A program made the translations under genes and the position numbers. The notes under the pieces are model-generated. The model worked only from the letters and a program-made list of their open reading frames with translations, was not told the origin of the DNA and made no database searches. A stretch of 64,000 nt of DNA from an uncultured Rhodospirillaceae bacterium (lineage in GTDB: Bacteria > Pseudomonadota > Alphaproteobacteria > UBA8366), in NCBI GenBank assembly GCA_913043025.1, contig CAJWLM010000010.1, positions 1 to 64,000 on the forward strand. Reading direction: 5' to 3'. This document shows positions 45,225 to 54,587 of this stretch, piece after piece. Positions within the stretch are counted from its first letter, which is position 1. Each line of letters begins with the position of its first letter.

Positions 45225-46289
45225 ATGAAACTTTTGGTGTTAAACGGTGACGGCATAGGGCCAGAAATTGTTCCGGCCGGAAAGCAATGTTTAGAAGCTG
45301 TTAACGAGTTACATGATCTCGGTATAACCTTTGAGGAGGAACATATAGGGCTCAAAGGTATAGAGGTGCATGGGCATGCTTGTTCGGAGAAAGTTATTAA
45401 GCGCATTCAAGAGCTAGACGGGGCAATCTTCGGCCCACATGATAACGTTAGTTATCCATCTGCACATCAGGACTATCCAAACCCATCCGGCATGGTTCGG
45501 CGGGCTCTTGGCCTTTTTGCGAACATGCGTCCTTCCAAGACGCGACCCAACGTGCCATCTCACGTGCCAAAAATGGATATAGTAATAGCGCGGGAAAACA
45601 TGGAAGGCTTTTATGCTGACCGAAATATGCATAAAGGGGGAGCAGAGTTTATGGCAAATCCCGACCTTGCCCAATCGATCCGCAACATTAGCCGGTCAGC
45701 GACAATGAACATTGCAAGGGCAGGGTGCGAGTTTGCCATGCAACGTAAAAAGAAAATATCTATAATTCACAAGGCCAACGTTATGAAAATAACGGATGGA
45801 CTATGGAGGGAGGTGTGCCTTGATGTTGCAAAAGATTATCCTGAGTTAGAAGTGGAGGAAGTGATACTTGATGCATTTGCGGCTCATATTGTAAGGAGGC
45901 CACAAGAATTTGATGTAGTTATTTGCTCTAACATGTATGGCGATATTTTTTCTGACCTCGCATCTGAGCTTGCGGGAGGTCTTGGGTTGGGCGGTTCGAT
46001 CAACGCAAGCAATGACGTTTGCATTGCTCAATGTGCACATGGTTCGGCGCCCGACATAGCAGGTCGAAACATCGCGAACCCAACAGCTATGATCATCTCT
46101 TGCACAATGATGTTGACATGGCTTGCTGCAAAACATGACAACCCAAAATTCAAAAAAGCAGCGTTATCTCTCGAAGGTGCTTTAGCAGCTCAACTTCTCG
46201 ATGGCCGTACACGTGACTTAGGCGGTGAAATGGATTGTGATGTTTTCGCAGCTGCAGTAGCGGATAAGGTTCACAATCATCACCCCTGA
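45225..46289 (+). CDS. isocitrate/isopropylmalate dehydrogenase family protein
   Basis: A 354-aa beta-decarboxylating dehydrogenase. The N-terminus LNGDGIGPEIVPAGK, the arginine-rich substrate site in NMRPSKTRPN, the catalytic Tyr region ENMEGFYADR, the Lys in KANVMKITDG, and NMYGDIFSDLASELAGG are all in place. The family includes isocitrate, isopropylmalate, tartrate and malate dehydrogenases; the context with an aldolase rather than leuCD argues against leucine synthesis. Likely cytoplasmic, NAD(P)- and metal-dependent. Confidence 0.88.
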   Translation: MKLLVLNGDGIGPEIVPAGKQCLEAVNELHDLGITFEEEHIGLKGIEVHGHACSEKVIKRIQELDGAIFGPHDNVSYPSAHQDYPNPSGMVRRALGLFANMRPSKTRPNVPSHVPKMDIVIARENMEGFYADRNMHKGGAEFMANPDLAQSIRNISRSATMNIARAGCEFAMQRKKKISIIHKANVMKITDGLWREVCLDVAKDYPELEVEEVILDAFAAHIVRRPQEFDVVICSNMYGDIFSDLASELAGGLGLGGSINASNDVCIAQCAHGSAPDIAGRNIANPTAMIISCTMMLTWLAAKHDNPKFKKAALSLEGALAAQLLDGRTRDLGGEMDCDVFAAAVADKVHNHHP

Positions 46290-46312
46290 TTAGAGGCCAG
46301 CGTCATCAAGTG

Positions 46313-47167
46313 CTATTCGCCACCAATTGCAAAATTGGGATCTTTAATTACAACCTTTACGGAGGCGCGGAGGTTTTTAAGGTATACCTCAAGTTTTTTA
46401 GACACCAATATTTGAAGGATTTGGGCTTTAACTTCTTCGAATGGAGTGATTTTTCCTTTATTGATCTGAGTAACCTTAATTATGTGAAATCCATAGCGAG
46501 TTTTAATGGGGCCGCCTGTCGCACCTTCGGAAAGAGAGAAAGCGGCGCTATCAAAAGCTGGAACCATTTGTCCTCGCTTAAAAAAACCTAAATCACCACC
46601 CTTCACACTAGAGGGGCCTATAGACTTTTCTTTAGCCAATTCGGCAAAGGTTTGTCCCGCCTTTAGCGCCTTTAGTACTTCCTCAGCCTCCTTTCTGGTT
46701 TTAAGCAGAATATGGCTAGCGCGCACCTGATCGTCACGATAGCGTCGTTTGTTTTTGTCATAGAAGTTCTTTAATTGTTGCTTGTCGATCTTACGGGCGT
46801 TCGTGATAAAGTGATCTACTGTTGTTCGGGCGAGAGCGGTGTCAAATATTGAACGTTGCCTCGCCTTAAATAACTCACTTTGGTCAAGTTTTAAGGCACG
46901 TCCTTCAGATGCTAGTATTTTTTGATTTATGATTTCGCGCATGATCTGGACTTTTTGTGCCGGGGGTATTTTTTTTAATTCGGTATTAAAGTTTGGGATC
47001 ATAAGTCTGACGTCGCGCTCCGTTATTATCTCATTGCCTACGACCGCTATAACATGATCTTTGGGATTTACGGACTTGGGTGCTTGAGCACCCGAAATAT
47101 GTGGCACCAGAAGGAGGATAAAAGTTATTGCTACGGCAAAAGGATATGAAATCACTATATTCCTCAC
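46313..47167 (-). CDS. parvulin-type peptidyl-prolyl isomerase (PpiC/SurA-like)
   Basis: A 284-aa periplasmic foldase. An N-terminal signal (FAVAITFILLLVPHISGAQA) is followed by a SurA-type helical chaperone region with AVVGNEIITERD, then one parvulin domain at about residues 148-240 with ASHILLKTR, GGDLGFFKRGQMVPAFD and YGFHIIKV. Assists folding of exported proteins. It lies downstream of parE with a 101-base gap and is probably independent. Confidence 0.92.
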   Translation of the reverse strand: MRNIVISYPFAVAITFILLLVPHISGAQAPKSVNPKDHVIAVVGNEIITERDVRLMIPNFNTELKKIPPAQKVQIMREIINQKILASEGRALKLDQSELFKARQRSIFDTALARTTVDHFITNARKIDKQQLKNFYDKNKRRYRDDQVRASHILLKTRKEAEEVLKALKAGQTFAELAKEKSIGPSSVKGGDLGFFKRGQMVPAFDSAAFSLSEGATGGPIKTRYGFHIIKVTQINKGKITPFEEVKAQILQILVSKKLEVYLKNLRASVKVVIKDPNFAIGGE

Positions 47168-47268
47168 ATAAATTTATTTGTTCGAAGGTCTATCAAGCGT
47201 AAATAAAATAAATTGTAAACCTCGTTTTTATAACATGTTTATTAATCTCAATGGGTTCGGGTGTTCCG

Positions 47269-49302
47269 CTAGAAGTCGAGATCGCCAGCGAACTCTGCAT
47301 TTTTTTGAATGTATTGAAATCGCTTTTCGGCTTTGCGTCCCATGAGGCTCTCTACAAGGCGTGCGGTCTTACGTTGACCGTCCTTATCTTCAATTTGTGG
47401 AATCGAAATGCGTAAGAGTGTTCGGCTCTTTGGATCCATGGTTGTTTCTTTAAGCTGATGAGGAGGCATTTCGCCAAGACCTTTAAATCTACTGACGTCT
47501 ACCTTAGCATTCGTTCGAAACTCGGTTTCTAATAATTTTTCACGGTGCACATCATCGCGCGCATAAATGGTCTTATTACCTTGCGTCAACCGATACAGGG
47601 GTGGTTGTGCAAGAAATAACCTGCCATTCTGCACAAGGCTTGGCATCTCACGATAAAAAAAGGTCATTAGAAGGGAGGCAATGTGAGCACCATCTACATC
47701 TGCATCTGTCATGATAATGATGCGTTCATAACGGAGTTTTTCAATATCAAAATCGCTTCTGGTCCCGCACCCCAGTGCTTGAATTAAATCGGTTAACTCT
47801 TGATTGCTATGTAATTTGTCAGCAGATGCACTCGCTACGTTCAAGATTTTTCCGCGCAACGGCAAAACAGCTTGTGTTGTTCGCTGCCTCGCCTGTTTTG
47901 CAGAGCCGCCAGCGCTGTCACCTTCAACCATGAAAAGCTCCGTGCCTTCCGATGTGTTTTGTGAGCAATCTGCAAGTTTCCCGGGAAGTCGAAGTTTACG
48001 GGTCGCACTTTTCCTCGCTAAATCTTTTGACGACCTCCGCCTCTGTCTGTCTTCCGCACGTTCAAGTGCCCGTTCTATAAGTTCTTTTACACCTGCGGGA
48101 TTATTTGAAAGCCAGATTTCAAAATGATCACGGACGATCCCTTCAACTAATTTTGCTGCCTCGGGCGACGAAAGTTTATCTTTAGTTTGCCCCTGAAACT
48201 GTGGATCGCGAATGAATATAGACAACATTATACAGGCACCACCTAGAAGGTCATCTCCAGTTATTTTGCCAATTTTTTTTATACTCGTGAGATTCCCAAA
48301 ATTTTTGAATCCTCGAACCATCGCCGTTCTTAGTGCTGCCTCATGGCTCCCCCCTTGAGGTGTAGGTATTGTATTGCAATAGGAATTGATAAAACCATCC
48401 TCATCGTTTGGCCACGCAATTGCCCATTCTATTTTTTCTGTTTGGTCGCTACCTGTGGCGCTACCAAAAAAATGTTCGGTGGTAAGCGAACTACGTGAGC
48501 CGAGCGAAACCTCTAAATAATCAGTAAGGCCCCCGGGGAAATGGAGTTTGTCGATTTCAGGCGGGGCATTGCTTCCCTTGAGTAATTGGGGAGCACAGTT
48601 CCAACGGATTTCTACTCCTCTAAACAAATAGGCTTTTGACCTTGCCATGCGATAGAGCAGGGCAGGGTCAAATGAGATAGTGTCACCAAATATTTTTCTG
48701 TCCGGTTTGAATGTTATCCAAGTGCCCCGTCGATTGGCAGGTGCGTTGCGTTCCTCCAGGGTGGTTTTTGGCTTGCCCCTAGAAAAGCTTTGGACGTACA
48801 GCTTGCGTTGGCGCGCTACCTCAATAGTAAGTATCTCCGAAAGCGCATTAACAACCGATATTCCAACCCCATGTAGTCCGCCGGATGTGGCATATATGGT
48901 GTTATTGAACTTTCCGCCTGAATGCAGAGTTGTGAGGATAACCTCCAAAGCTGATTTGTTTTTAAATTTCGGGTGCGGGTCAACAGGTATACCGCGTCCG
49001 TTATCTTTTACGGTTGCCGAACCATCGCTTGCCAATTCTATTTCGATTCGGCTTGCATGCCCGGCAACTGCCTCGTCCATTGAATTATCCAAAACTTCTG
49101 CGAGAAGATGGTGCATTGCTTTTTCATCTGTGCCACCAATGTACATTCCAGGCCTTCGGCGTACTGGTTCCAAACCCTCTAAAACCTCAATATCTTTAGC
49201 TGAGTAGTCATTTTTCGTCATTTTTTTAGTTACAGCTGTGTCAAAAAGGTCACTAGGGTGATCATTAATCGAACTCGTTTTTGATGATTTTTGAGGTGCC
49301 AA
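47269..49302 (-). CDS. parE: DNA topoisomerase IV subunit B
   Basis: A 677-aa type IIA topoisomerase ATPase subunit. GHKL ATPase motifs are EVLDNSMDEAVAG, DNGRGIPVD and GGLHGVGISVVNAL; the TOPRIM domain has FMVEGDSAGGSAKQ and IIMTDADVDGAHI. ParE is favoured over GyrB by length and by the DSAGGSAKQ type sequence. Decatenates chromosomes with ParC, which is not in this window. Confidence 0.95.
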   Translation of the reverse strand: MAPQKSSKTSSINDHPSDLFDTAVTKKMTKNDYSAKDIEVLEGLEPVRRRPGMYIGGTDEKAMHHLLAEVLDNSMDEAVAGHASRIEIELASDGSATVKDNGRGIPVDPHPKFKNKSALEVILTTLHSGGKFNNTIYATSGGLHGVGISVVNALSEILTIEVARQRKLYVQSFSRGKPKTTLEERNAPANRRGTWITFKPDRKIFGDTISFDPALLYRMARSKAYLFRGVEIRWNCAPQLLKGSNAPPEIDKLHFPGGLTDYLEVSLGSRSSLTTEHFFGSATGSDQTEKIEWAIAWPNDEDGFINSYCNTIPTPQGGSHEAALRTAMVRGFKNFGNLTSIKKIGKITGDDLLGGACIMLSIFIRDPQFQGQTKDKLSSPEAAKLVEGIVRDHFEIWLSNNPAGVKELIERALERAEDRQRRRSSKDLARKSATRKLRLPGKLADCSQNTSEGTELFMVEGDSAGGSAKQARQRTTQAVLPLRGKILNVASASADKLHSNQELTDLIQALGCGTRSDFDIEKLRYERIIIMTDADVDGAHIASLLMTFFYREMPSLVQNGRLFLAQPPLYRLTQGNKTIYARDDVHREKLLETEFRTNAKVDVSRFKGLGEMPPHQLKETTMDPKSRTLLRISIPQIEDKDGQRKTARLVESLMGRKAEKRFQYIQKNAEFAGDLDF

Positions 49303-49458
49303 TTCAGTTGCCTTTAAAATGTTTTTACCCTTATCGAATTACGATTTGTTAACCTGAAACTTATCCAGGAGTAAGATTTGATTTTACTAACGAATTCGAT
49401 TGATTAAAAATTTATGATAACGGTATAGATCGTTGGTGTTTCAATCAAGGATTATACA

Positions 49459-49578
49459 GTGTATTTTGAATTTTATGCCGCAAGATATAGTGGTGCAGGT
49501 ACCATTCTAACAGGATTTTGTAGCTTGGAGAATATGTTGGCACCTGCCTTTAAGAATAAACGCAAAAAAATTAAGTAA
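49459..49578 (+). CDS. candidate 39-aa small protein
   Basis: Too short for the ORF track. A GTG start at 49459 is preceded by AAGGA with a 7-base spacer. The peptide has a hydrophobic middle (GAGTILTGFCSL) and a strongly basic end (FKNKRKKIK). It lies alone in the spacer upstream of the cold-shock gene. Function unknown; it may be chance. Confidence 0.35.
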   Translation: MYFEFYAARYSGAGTILTGFCSLENMLAPAFKNKRKKIK

Positions 49579-49835
49579 AGAGATTTCAAAAGAAATCACT
49601 TTAGGGCCTTTGTTGTTTTAATGAAAATCTCTCAAGACATTCTAAATAAATCGGGAAAAAAGTGGCGTAGATCTGAAGCATATTGATTAACAAGATTTAG
49701 AATAATCTTTAAATGCATTGCAATTATGGCGCTAATACCCCATATTTTCGTCAGGTTACGCAGATTCTAGGCGTAGAGATCTAGACGCCACGGCGCTACC
49801 TCGCGTTACTCCTCGACAATGTGAAGCCGACCACC

Positions 49836-49858
49836 GCAAAAAAATTTGATTTTTTTGC
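49836..49858 (+). promoter_or_regulatory. AU-rich hairpin in the cold-shock gene leader
   Basis: A perfect 10-base stem (GCAAAAAAAT / ATTTTTTTGC) with a 3-base loop, ending 30 bases before the cold-shock start codon. In the message this would be a weak, temperature-sensitive stem next to the ribosome binding site. No T-run follows on the plus strand, so a terminator is unlikely. Confidence 0.45.
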
Positions 49859-49888
49859 TTGATAAGAAACTAAATGATTGGAAGAGAC

Positions 49889-50098
49889 ATGCCTACAGGT
49901 TCCGTAAAATGGTTCAATCCCACCAAGGGCTACGGCTTCATCGCTCCTGATGAGGGTAGTCAAGATGCATTCGTGCACATCTCCGCTGTTGAAAAGGCGG
50001 GTCTGGATACGCTCAGAGAAGGCCAGAAGGTCGAATACGAGCTCGTTCCTGGCAACAATGGAAAATCGTCTGCTGAAAACCTTGTCGTAGTAGACTGA
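49889..50098 (+). CDS. cold-shock domain protein
   Basis: A 69-aa CspA-type single-domain protein. The ATG at 49889 gives MPTGSVKWFNPTKGYGF, the normal start; the track adds five residues. RNP1 (KGYGFI) and RNP2 (DAFVHI) nucleic-acid binding motifs are present. It probably acts as an RNA chaperone. A hairpin in the leader and another after the stop bracket the gene, and a small basic protein follows. Confidence 0.96.
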   Translation: MPTGSVKWFNPTKGYGFIAPDEGSQDAFVHISAVEKAGLDTLREGQKVEYELVPGNNGKSSAENLVVVD

Positions 50099-50112
50099 CG
50101 GTGACTTTTTAT

Positions 50113-50143
50113 GGCTACCTCTGGTGATAGACCAGAGGTAGCC
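50113..50143 (+). terminator. perfect 13-base hairpin after the cold-shock gene
   Basis: GGCTACCTCTGGT / ACCAGAGGTAGCC around a 5-base loop, just after the stop codon. There is no T-run after it on either strand, so it may be a U-less terminator, a processing site or a 3'-end stabiliser rather than a classic terminator. Confidence 0.5.
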
Positions 50144-50180
50144 ACTGAAAAGAACGCACGCGTTTACCAGAAAGGCGAGC

Positions 50181-50354
50181 ATGGCCCGCAAGACTAATTA
50201 TAGGTTTGAAAAGCTACAGCGAGAAAAACGCAAAGCAGAAAAAAAAGCTGAAAAAGCGAAGCGCAAAGAGCTCGGCGAGGGCTCCTCAGATGATTTTCTT
50301 GAAAATGATTCCCAAGACTTGCAGGTTAAAATGCCTCAGAAAGACCAGTCTTAA
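50181..50354 (+). CDS. 57-aa basic hypothetical protein
   Basis: Not in the ORF track. Starts MARKTNYRFEKLQREKRKAEKK behind an AAGGCGAG box and continues as a Lys/Glu/Ala-rich helix with an acidic, Ser-rich C-terminal third (GSSDDFLENDSQD). Similar small MARKTNY-type proteins occur in alphaproteobacteria, from memory. It lies 82 bases after the cold-shock gene and is probably transcribed with it. Function unknown; a helical nucleic-acid-binding peptide is possible. Confidence 0.7.
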   Translation: MARKTNYRFEKLQREKRKAEKKAEKAKRKELGEGSSDDFLENDSQDLQVKMPQKDQS

Positions 50355-50575
50355 TTTTGTGGTAAGAAATTCGTCAGCGTATTTCTGGTATTTCCCAGTC
50401 ATGACTTTTTGGTGTGCGTGTTCTATTGGGGCTGCTATTGCGCGTATTTTAAAAATCACATTTGCCTAGTTAGACGGGGCTGTAGATGGACGGCAGTGCT
50501 AGTTTAATCTTTATCTAGTGAAAACAAATACTCAATTTGGTGCACTGCTTGGACTTTTTGGTCCATTCTCCGGGC

Positions 50576-51448
50576 TTAGGAAACGTGTTTTAGGTCAATT
50601 TCTAGAATGCCTCGCGCCCCAGCTGCTTTAAGCTTCGGGATCAAAGTTCGTACGTGTTCACGATCCACTACAGTCTCAATAGCTACCCACTCTTTCTCCG
50701 TTAGTTGGTTCACGGTGGGCGCGTGCAAGCTTGGTAATTGACTTGTTACATCACTTAAAGAACTGGACGGAACATTCATCTTTAAAAGTACGCGATGACG
50801 CGCTGCTAGGGCGCTTTGAAGCATTAATGATATCTGTTCGATCTTCGCTTTTTTCCATTTGTCACCAAGTGATTTTTTATTGGCTATTAATGCGGTTTGA
50901 GTATGCAGAATATCGCAGACGACGCGAAGACCATGTGCGCGTATTGTGCTGCCGGTCTCGGTAATCTCAACCGCCGCATCTGCCAGGCCTTCTACTACTT
51001 TAGCTTCAGTTGCTCCCCATGAATATTCAACATTAGCGGTAATATTATGTTTGGCGAGATAGCTTTCCGTGAAATTGACTAATTCTGTTGCTATAGTTTT
51101 CCCTTGTAAGTCCGATATTTTTTTAATGGGGCTATCATTTTCAACAACTAACACCCAACGACAGGGCGCATCAGACGCCTTGGAATAGACAAGGTTGCAA
51201 ATAACTTCGACATCGGCTTTTGTTTCTTCGATCCAATCAGTGCCGCAAAGTCCAACATCCATTGTTCCGCCCGCGACGTAGCGCCCCATTTCCTGTGACC
51301 GAACGAGAGTGCACGATATTTCAGAGTCATTTATTGTAGGGAAGTAATTGCGCGAACGTATGAATATATCCCAGCCCGCTTGGCCGAACAATTCAATGGT
51401 GGCTTTTTCGAGGCTTCCCTTTGGAATGCCTAATTTTAGGTTACCCAT
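50576..51448 (-). CDS. hisG: ATP phosphoribosyltransferase (long form)
   Basis: A 290-aa HisG of the long type with a C-terminal ACT-like regulatory domain (LHAPTVNQLTEKEWVAIETVV), so it should work without HisZ. The catalytic part has GIPKGSLEKAT, the periplasmic-binding-like VGLCGTDWIEE, and the PRPP-binding ADAAVEITETGSTIRAHGL. First step of histidine synthesis, expected to be feedback-inhibited by histidine. No other his gene is adjacent. Confidence 0.96.
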   Translation of the reverse strand: MGNLKLGIPKGSLEKATIELFGQAGWDIFIRSRNYFPTINDSEISCTLVRSQEMGRYVAGGTMDVGLCGTDWIEETKADVEVICNLVYSKASDAPCRWVLVVENDSPIKKISDLQGKTIATELVNFTESYLAKHNITANVEYSWGATEAKVVEGLADAAVEITETGSTIRAHGLRVVCDILHTQTALIANKKSLGDKWKKAKIEQISLMLQSALAARHRVLLKMNVPSSSLSDVTSQLPSLHAPTVNQLTEKEWVAIETVVDREHVRTLIPKLKAAGARGILEIDLKHVS

Positions 51449-51674
51449 GAGTATAATCTTTCACTCCCTTTTTGATTTTGGCGATGGATATAGAATAATG
51501 CTGCTGATCGCAAGCACCTCGCAAATATAATTTTGGATATACGAAAGAAAAAGCTTATTCACTTCAAAGCCATTTAGTTTCGAAATTCAAAGGATAATTT
51601 GCAGGTCCGGACTGAGTCTATGATTGGTAATTATTATTGTCATTAAGGCGCATGCAACCTGTACAAAAAATTTT

Positions 51675-52199
51675 TTAATTTTCTAATCTGAGATTTTGTT
51701 GATAATCGCGCCATCGCTTTGCGTAGTTGGAAGATGTGCGCGCAATCATCGCGCGGTGTTCCTCGCCCGCTTCTTTAACAACTTTACCTGGCGAACCGAA
51801 AACAACTGAATTATCAGGAATTTCTTTCCCAGGAGGAATAAACGAATTAGCACCAATGACACAGTTAGATCCTATTTTTGCATTATTTAAAATAATTGCT
51901 CCAATACCAATGAGAGTATTGTCAGCGATGGTGCATCCGTGCAGCATGACCATGTGACCGATGCTAACGTTGTTGCCGAGCGTGCATGGAACACCGGGAT
52001 CCGCGTGTATTACAGACCCGTCCTGGACCTGACTATTTTCACCAATAGTAATCGGATCATTATCTCCACGAATAACACAATTATACCAAATGCTGGAGTT
52101 TTTTTTCATAACTACATCGCCAATCACGATGGCATTTTCTGCTATCCAGAAATCATCGCCATCCGTAGTGAGGCGCTTTTCTCCAAGCGAATATATCAT
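51675..52199 (-). CDS. gamma carbonic anhydrase-like hexapeptide-repeat protein
   Basis: A 174-aa left-handed beta-helix protein. The ATG at 52199, behind a strong GGAGGGAAC box, gives MIYSLGEKRLTTDGDDFWI. Hexapeptide repeats such as AIVIGDVV and NSSIWYNCVIRGD run through the protein, and metal histidines are in GSVIHADPG, SIGHMVMLHGC. Close to the YrdA/PaaY type, which carry zinc and often have carbonic anhydrase or thioesterase-associated roles. Stand-alone. Confidence 0.9.
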   Translation of the reverse strand: MIYSLGEKRLTTDGDDFWIAENAIVIGDVVMKKNSSIWYNCVIRGDNDPITIGENSQVQDGSVIHADPGVPCTLGNNVSIGHMVMLHGCTIADNTLIGIGAIILNNAKIGSNCVIGANSFIPPGKEIPDNSVVFGSPGKVVKEAGEEHRAMIARTSSNYAKRWRDYQQNLRLEN

Positions 52200-52406
52200 A
52201 TTGGTTCCCTCCAATTTATTTAGGCACTGAATAGTTAATTGTTAAGCATTGTTGAGTTAGGACGTAAAGGTTCCTGTCTTTTTTTATTGGATTCAAAAAA
52301 TAGTTTGGCTTTGAAACAGCAACTAAAGGTACACCACCCCAAAATAGTAGGCCAAAAAAGAAACAGAAAACTTGGTTAAAATCACCAAATAGCCATTTTT
52401 ACTTTT

Positions 52407-53573
52407 TTATTTTGTTAAGCAATCCTTAATGCGGTCTATGGCTTCGATTATATTCTCCTTCGAATTAGCGTATGAAAACCTTAAAAATCCCTCTCCATTA
52501 TCACCAAAAGCTGTGCCCGCAACGGTGGCCACATGAGCCTTTTCTAGAATCAAATTTTGAAGGCTTTTCGCGTCCATGCCTGTGCCTGATATATTGGGAA
52601 ACGCGTAAAAAGCGCCGCCGGGCTCTACACACTGAAAACCCTCAATTGAATTTAAGGAATCAACAATTATTCTGCGTCGCTCATCAAAGGCAGCTACCAT
52701 TTTGTAAACGGCTTCTTGCGGCCCTTCCAGAGCTGCTATCCCAGCGTGTTGGGTCATCGCATTGACGCAAGAATGACAATTAATGGCTAGCCTAGTTGCT
52801 ATGGGGGCCAACTCACGGGGCCAAACTGCGCAACCTAATCGCCAGCCTGTCATTGCATAAGTTTTAGACCAGCCATCGAGTACGATTAACCGATCGCGAA
52901 TTTCAGGATAATTGAGCAGCGTCACGTGTTCGCGTTCGCCATAAAGCATCTGGCTGTAGATTTCGTCAGAGAATATTGCAACTTCGGGCCACTTTGCCAA
53001 TCCAGCTATTAGCTGGTCAAATTGGGATTTAGGCACGGCGCCACCACAAGGGTTTGCAGGGCTGTTGAGAATTATTAATCTGGTCTGAGGAGTTATTTGA
53101 GCAAGGACTTCATCAGCAGAAAAAGAAAACTCGTTTTCTTCTTTAAGCAAGATGGGAATTGCACTTGCACCAGAATATTCAATCATTGATTTATAGATTG
53201 GAAACCCTGGATCCGGATAAAGAATTTCTGCTCCAGGTTCACCAAACATTGAGATGCAAAAAAACATCGTTGGTTTGCCGCCTGGCTGTACTACAACGCA
53301 ATCTGGATGCACATCCGCTCGGTGTCGACGTTGAAAGTCAGCTGCAACTGCTTCGCGTAGCGGTAAGATTCCATTAGCTGGAGTGTAGCCGTGATGTCCG
53401 TCCCTAAGTGCCTTAATTCCCGCTTCAACAATATGATTTGGTGTTTTAAAGTCAGGCTGTCCGATTCCTAAGTTGATGACGTTATGCCCTGCATTATCTA
53501 ATTCAGCAGCACGTGCCAAAACCTCAAAAGCGCTCTCTGTTCCAAGGTGGTTAAGATTTTTTGCTATTTTCAT
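52407..53573 (-). CDS. PLP-dependent aminotransferase, class I/II
   Basis: A 388-aa fold-type I aminotransferase. The PLP lysine is in LDGWSKTYAMTGWRLG, the substrate-binding arginine in FLRFSYA, and the N-terminal INLGIGQPDFKTP is the aspartate/aromatic-type mark. SPANPCGG is the PLP-contact loop. No neighbouring pathway genes identify the amino donor; aspartate/alanine-type activity is likely but unproven. Confidence 0.9.
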   Translation of the reverse strand: MKIAKNLNHLGTESAFEVLARAAELDNAGHNVINLGIGQPDFKTPNHIVEAGIKALRDGHHGYTPANGILPLREAVAADFQRRHRADVHPDCVVVQPGGKPTMFFCISMFGEPGAEILYPDPGFPIYKSMIEYSGASAIPILLKEENEFSFSADEVLAQITPQTRLIILNSPANPCGGAVPKSQFDQLIAGLAKWPEVAIFSDEIYSQMLYGEREHVTLLNYPEIRDRLIVLDGWSKTYAMTGWRLGCAVWPRELAPIATRLAINCHSCVNAMTQHAGIAALEGPQEAVYKMVAAFDERRRIIVDSLNSIEGFQCVEPGGAFYAFPNISGTGMDAKSLQNLILEKAHVATVAGTAFGDNGEGFLRFSYANSKENIIEAIDRIKDCLTK

Positions 53574-53627
53574 TGTAAGTAGTCTTGCATTGTGGCGGCC
53601 TTTCTATGCTCTCAATAATCGTTGATC

Positions 53628-54587
53628 CTATTTGATAGCGTTAGGATTAATTGGAGACCCGGTGCCTTTGGTAATGTTAAGAGGGGGTGCGCAAAAGAAA
53701 AACTCATAAACCCCATCACTCGCACAATCATCTGCAAGCTCTTTTACGTAGAAAATTTCCCCATGTGTAACACCCAGCGCGGGAATTGACACCCAATGAA
53801 ATGGTTGGTTGGCTTCATCCGTTTCATTTGGCCGTACTTCGATACCCCAAGTATCAGTACAAATAGCTGCGATCTCCCTCTCACACACCCAATCACAAGT
53901 TTCGAATGCAAGGCCGGGGGCATCGCCCCCAGCGTATCCTCCCCAGTCATTACTTTTAAGCCTTTGTTCCATTTGCCCCGTGCGGATAATTACAAAATCC
54001 CCCCGCCTTACTTCGACACTAAGAGAATCCATGGCAGCATCTAAATCTGCGTTAGTGATGGCGTATCCGTCTTCGAGAAACATTGTGTTTTTGCAGCGAG
54101 CAATATCTAGAAGGACACCGCGGCCGACCATGCGATCTCGAAATTTTTCAATACCGCATTTATGTGCTCCAAAGCTGTCGACTAAGGATGCATCATAACC
54201 ATTCCACATTTTGTCTTCTAAAAACACATGGGCTAATGCATCCCACTGGGTTGCAGTTTGGGTTGGAAGATTAATTGCGTCGTCTGCATATCTGAGGTTA
54301 TTTGGTAGCTGATCCTGGTTACCGGCCAACGCGTCAGTGCCAGTCGCTAGCATAGTATGAATAGGGTTCCACCTTTGCCCAAAGAGACCGGACTGCGGTC
54401 CATTGTTATCAAGGGGCAACCCCAATGAAAAAACTTTACCTTTTCGAATTAATTTAGCCGCAGCTACGATATCCTCCGGTTCAATAAAATTGGTTGCGCC
54501 ACATTCGTCGTCCGGTCCCCACTTACCCCAACGACTTAGTTTGTGGCCCTTTTCAATTACATCTTTCTTTGTAAATTTTCCCCCCAT
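53628..54587 (-). CDS. cyclase family protein (kynurenine formamidase-like fold)
   Basis: A 319-aa protein of the cyclase/kynurenine formamidase superfamily. The start at 54587 is chosen because GGAG lies before MGGKFTKKD; the track start at 54638 is upstream. The usual HxGTHxD metal motif is replaced by QTATQWDALAH, as in the longer subfamily of these proteins. GVLLDIARCK and GDFVIIRTGQ are conserved. Possibly an amide or lactone hydrolase; metal binding is uncertain. Confidence 0.82.
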   Translation of the reverse strand: MGGKFTKKDVIEKGHKLSRWGKWGPDDECGATNFIEPEDIVAAAKLIRKGKVFSLGLPLDNNGPQSGLFGQRWNPIHTMLATGTDALAGNQDQLPNNLRYADDAINLPTQTATQWDALAHVFLEDKMWNGYDASLVDSFGAHKCGIEKFRDRMVGRGVLLDIARCKNTMFLEDGYAITNADLDAAMDSLSVEVRRGDFVIIRTGQMEQRLKSNDWGGYAGGDAPGLAFETCDWVCEREIAAICTDTWGIEVRPNETDEANQPFHWVSIPALGVTHGEIFYVKELADDCASDGVYEFFFCAPPLNITKGTGSPINPNAIK

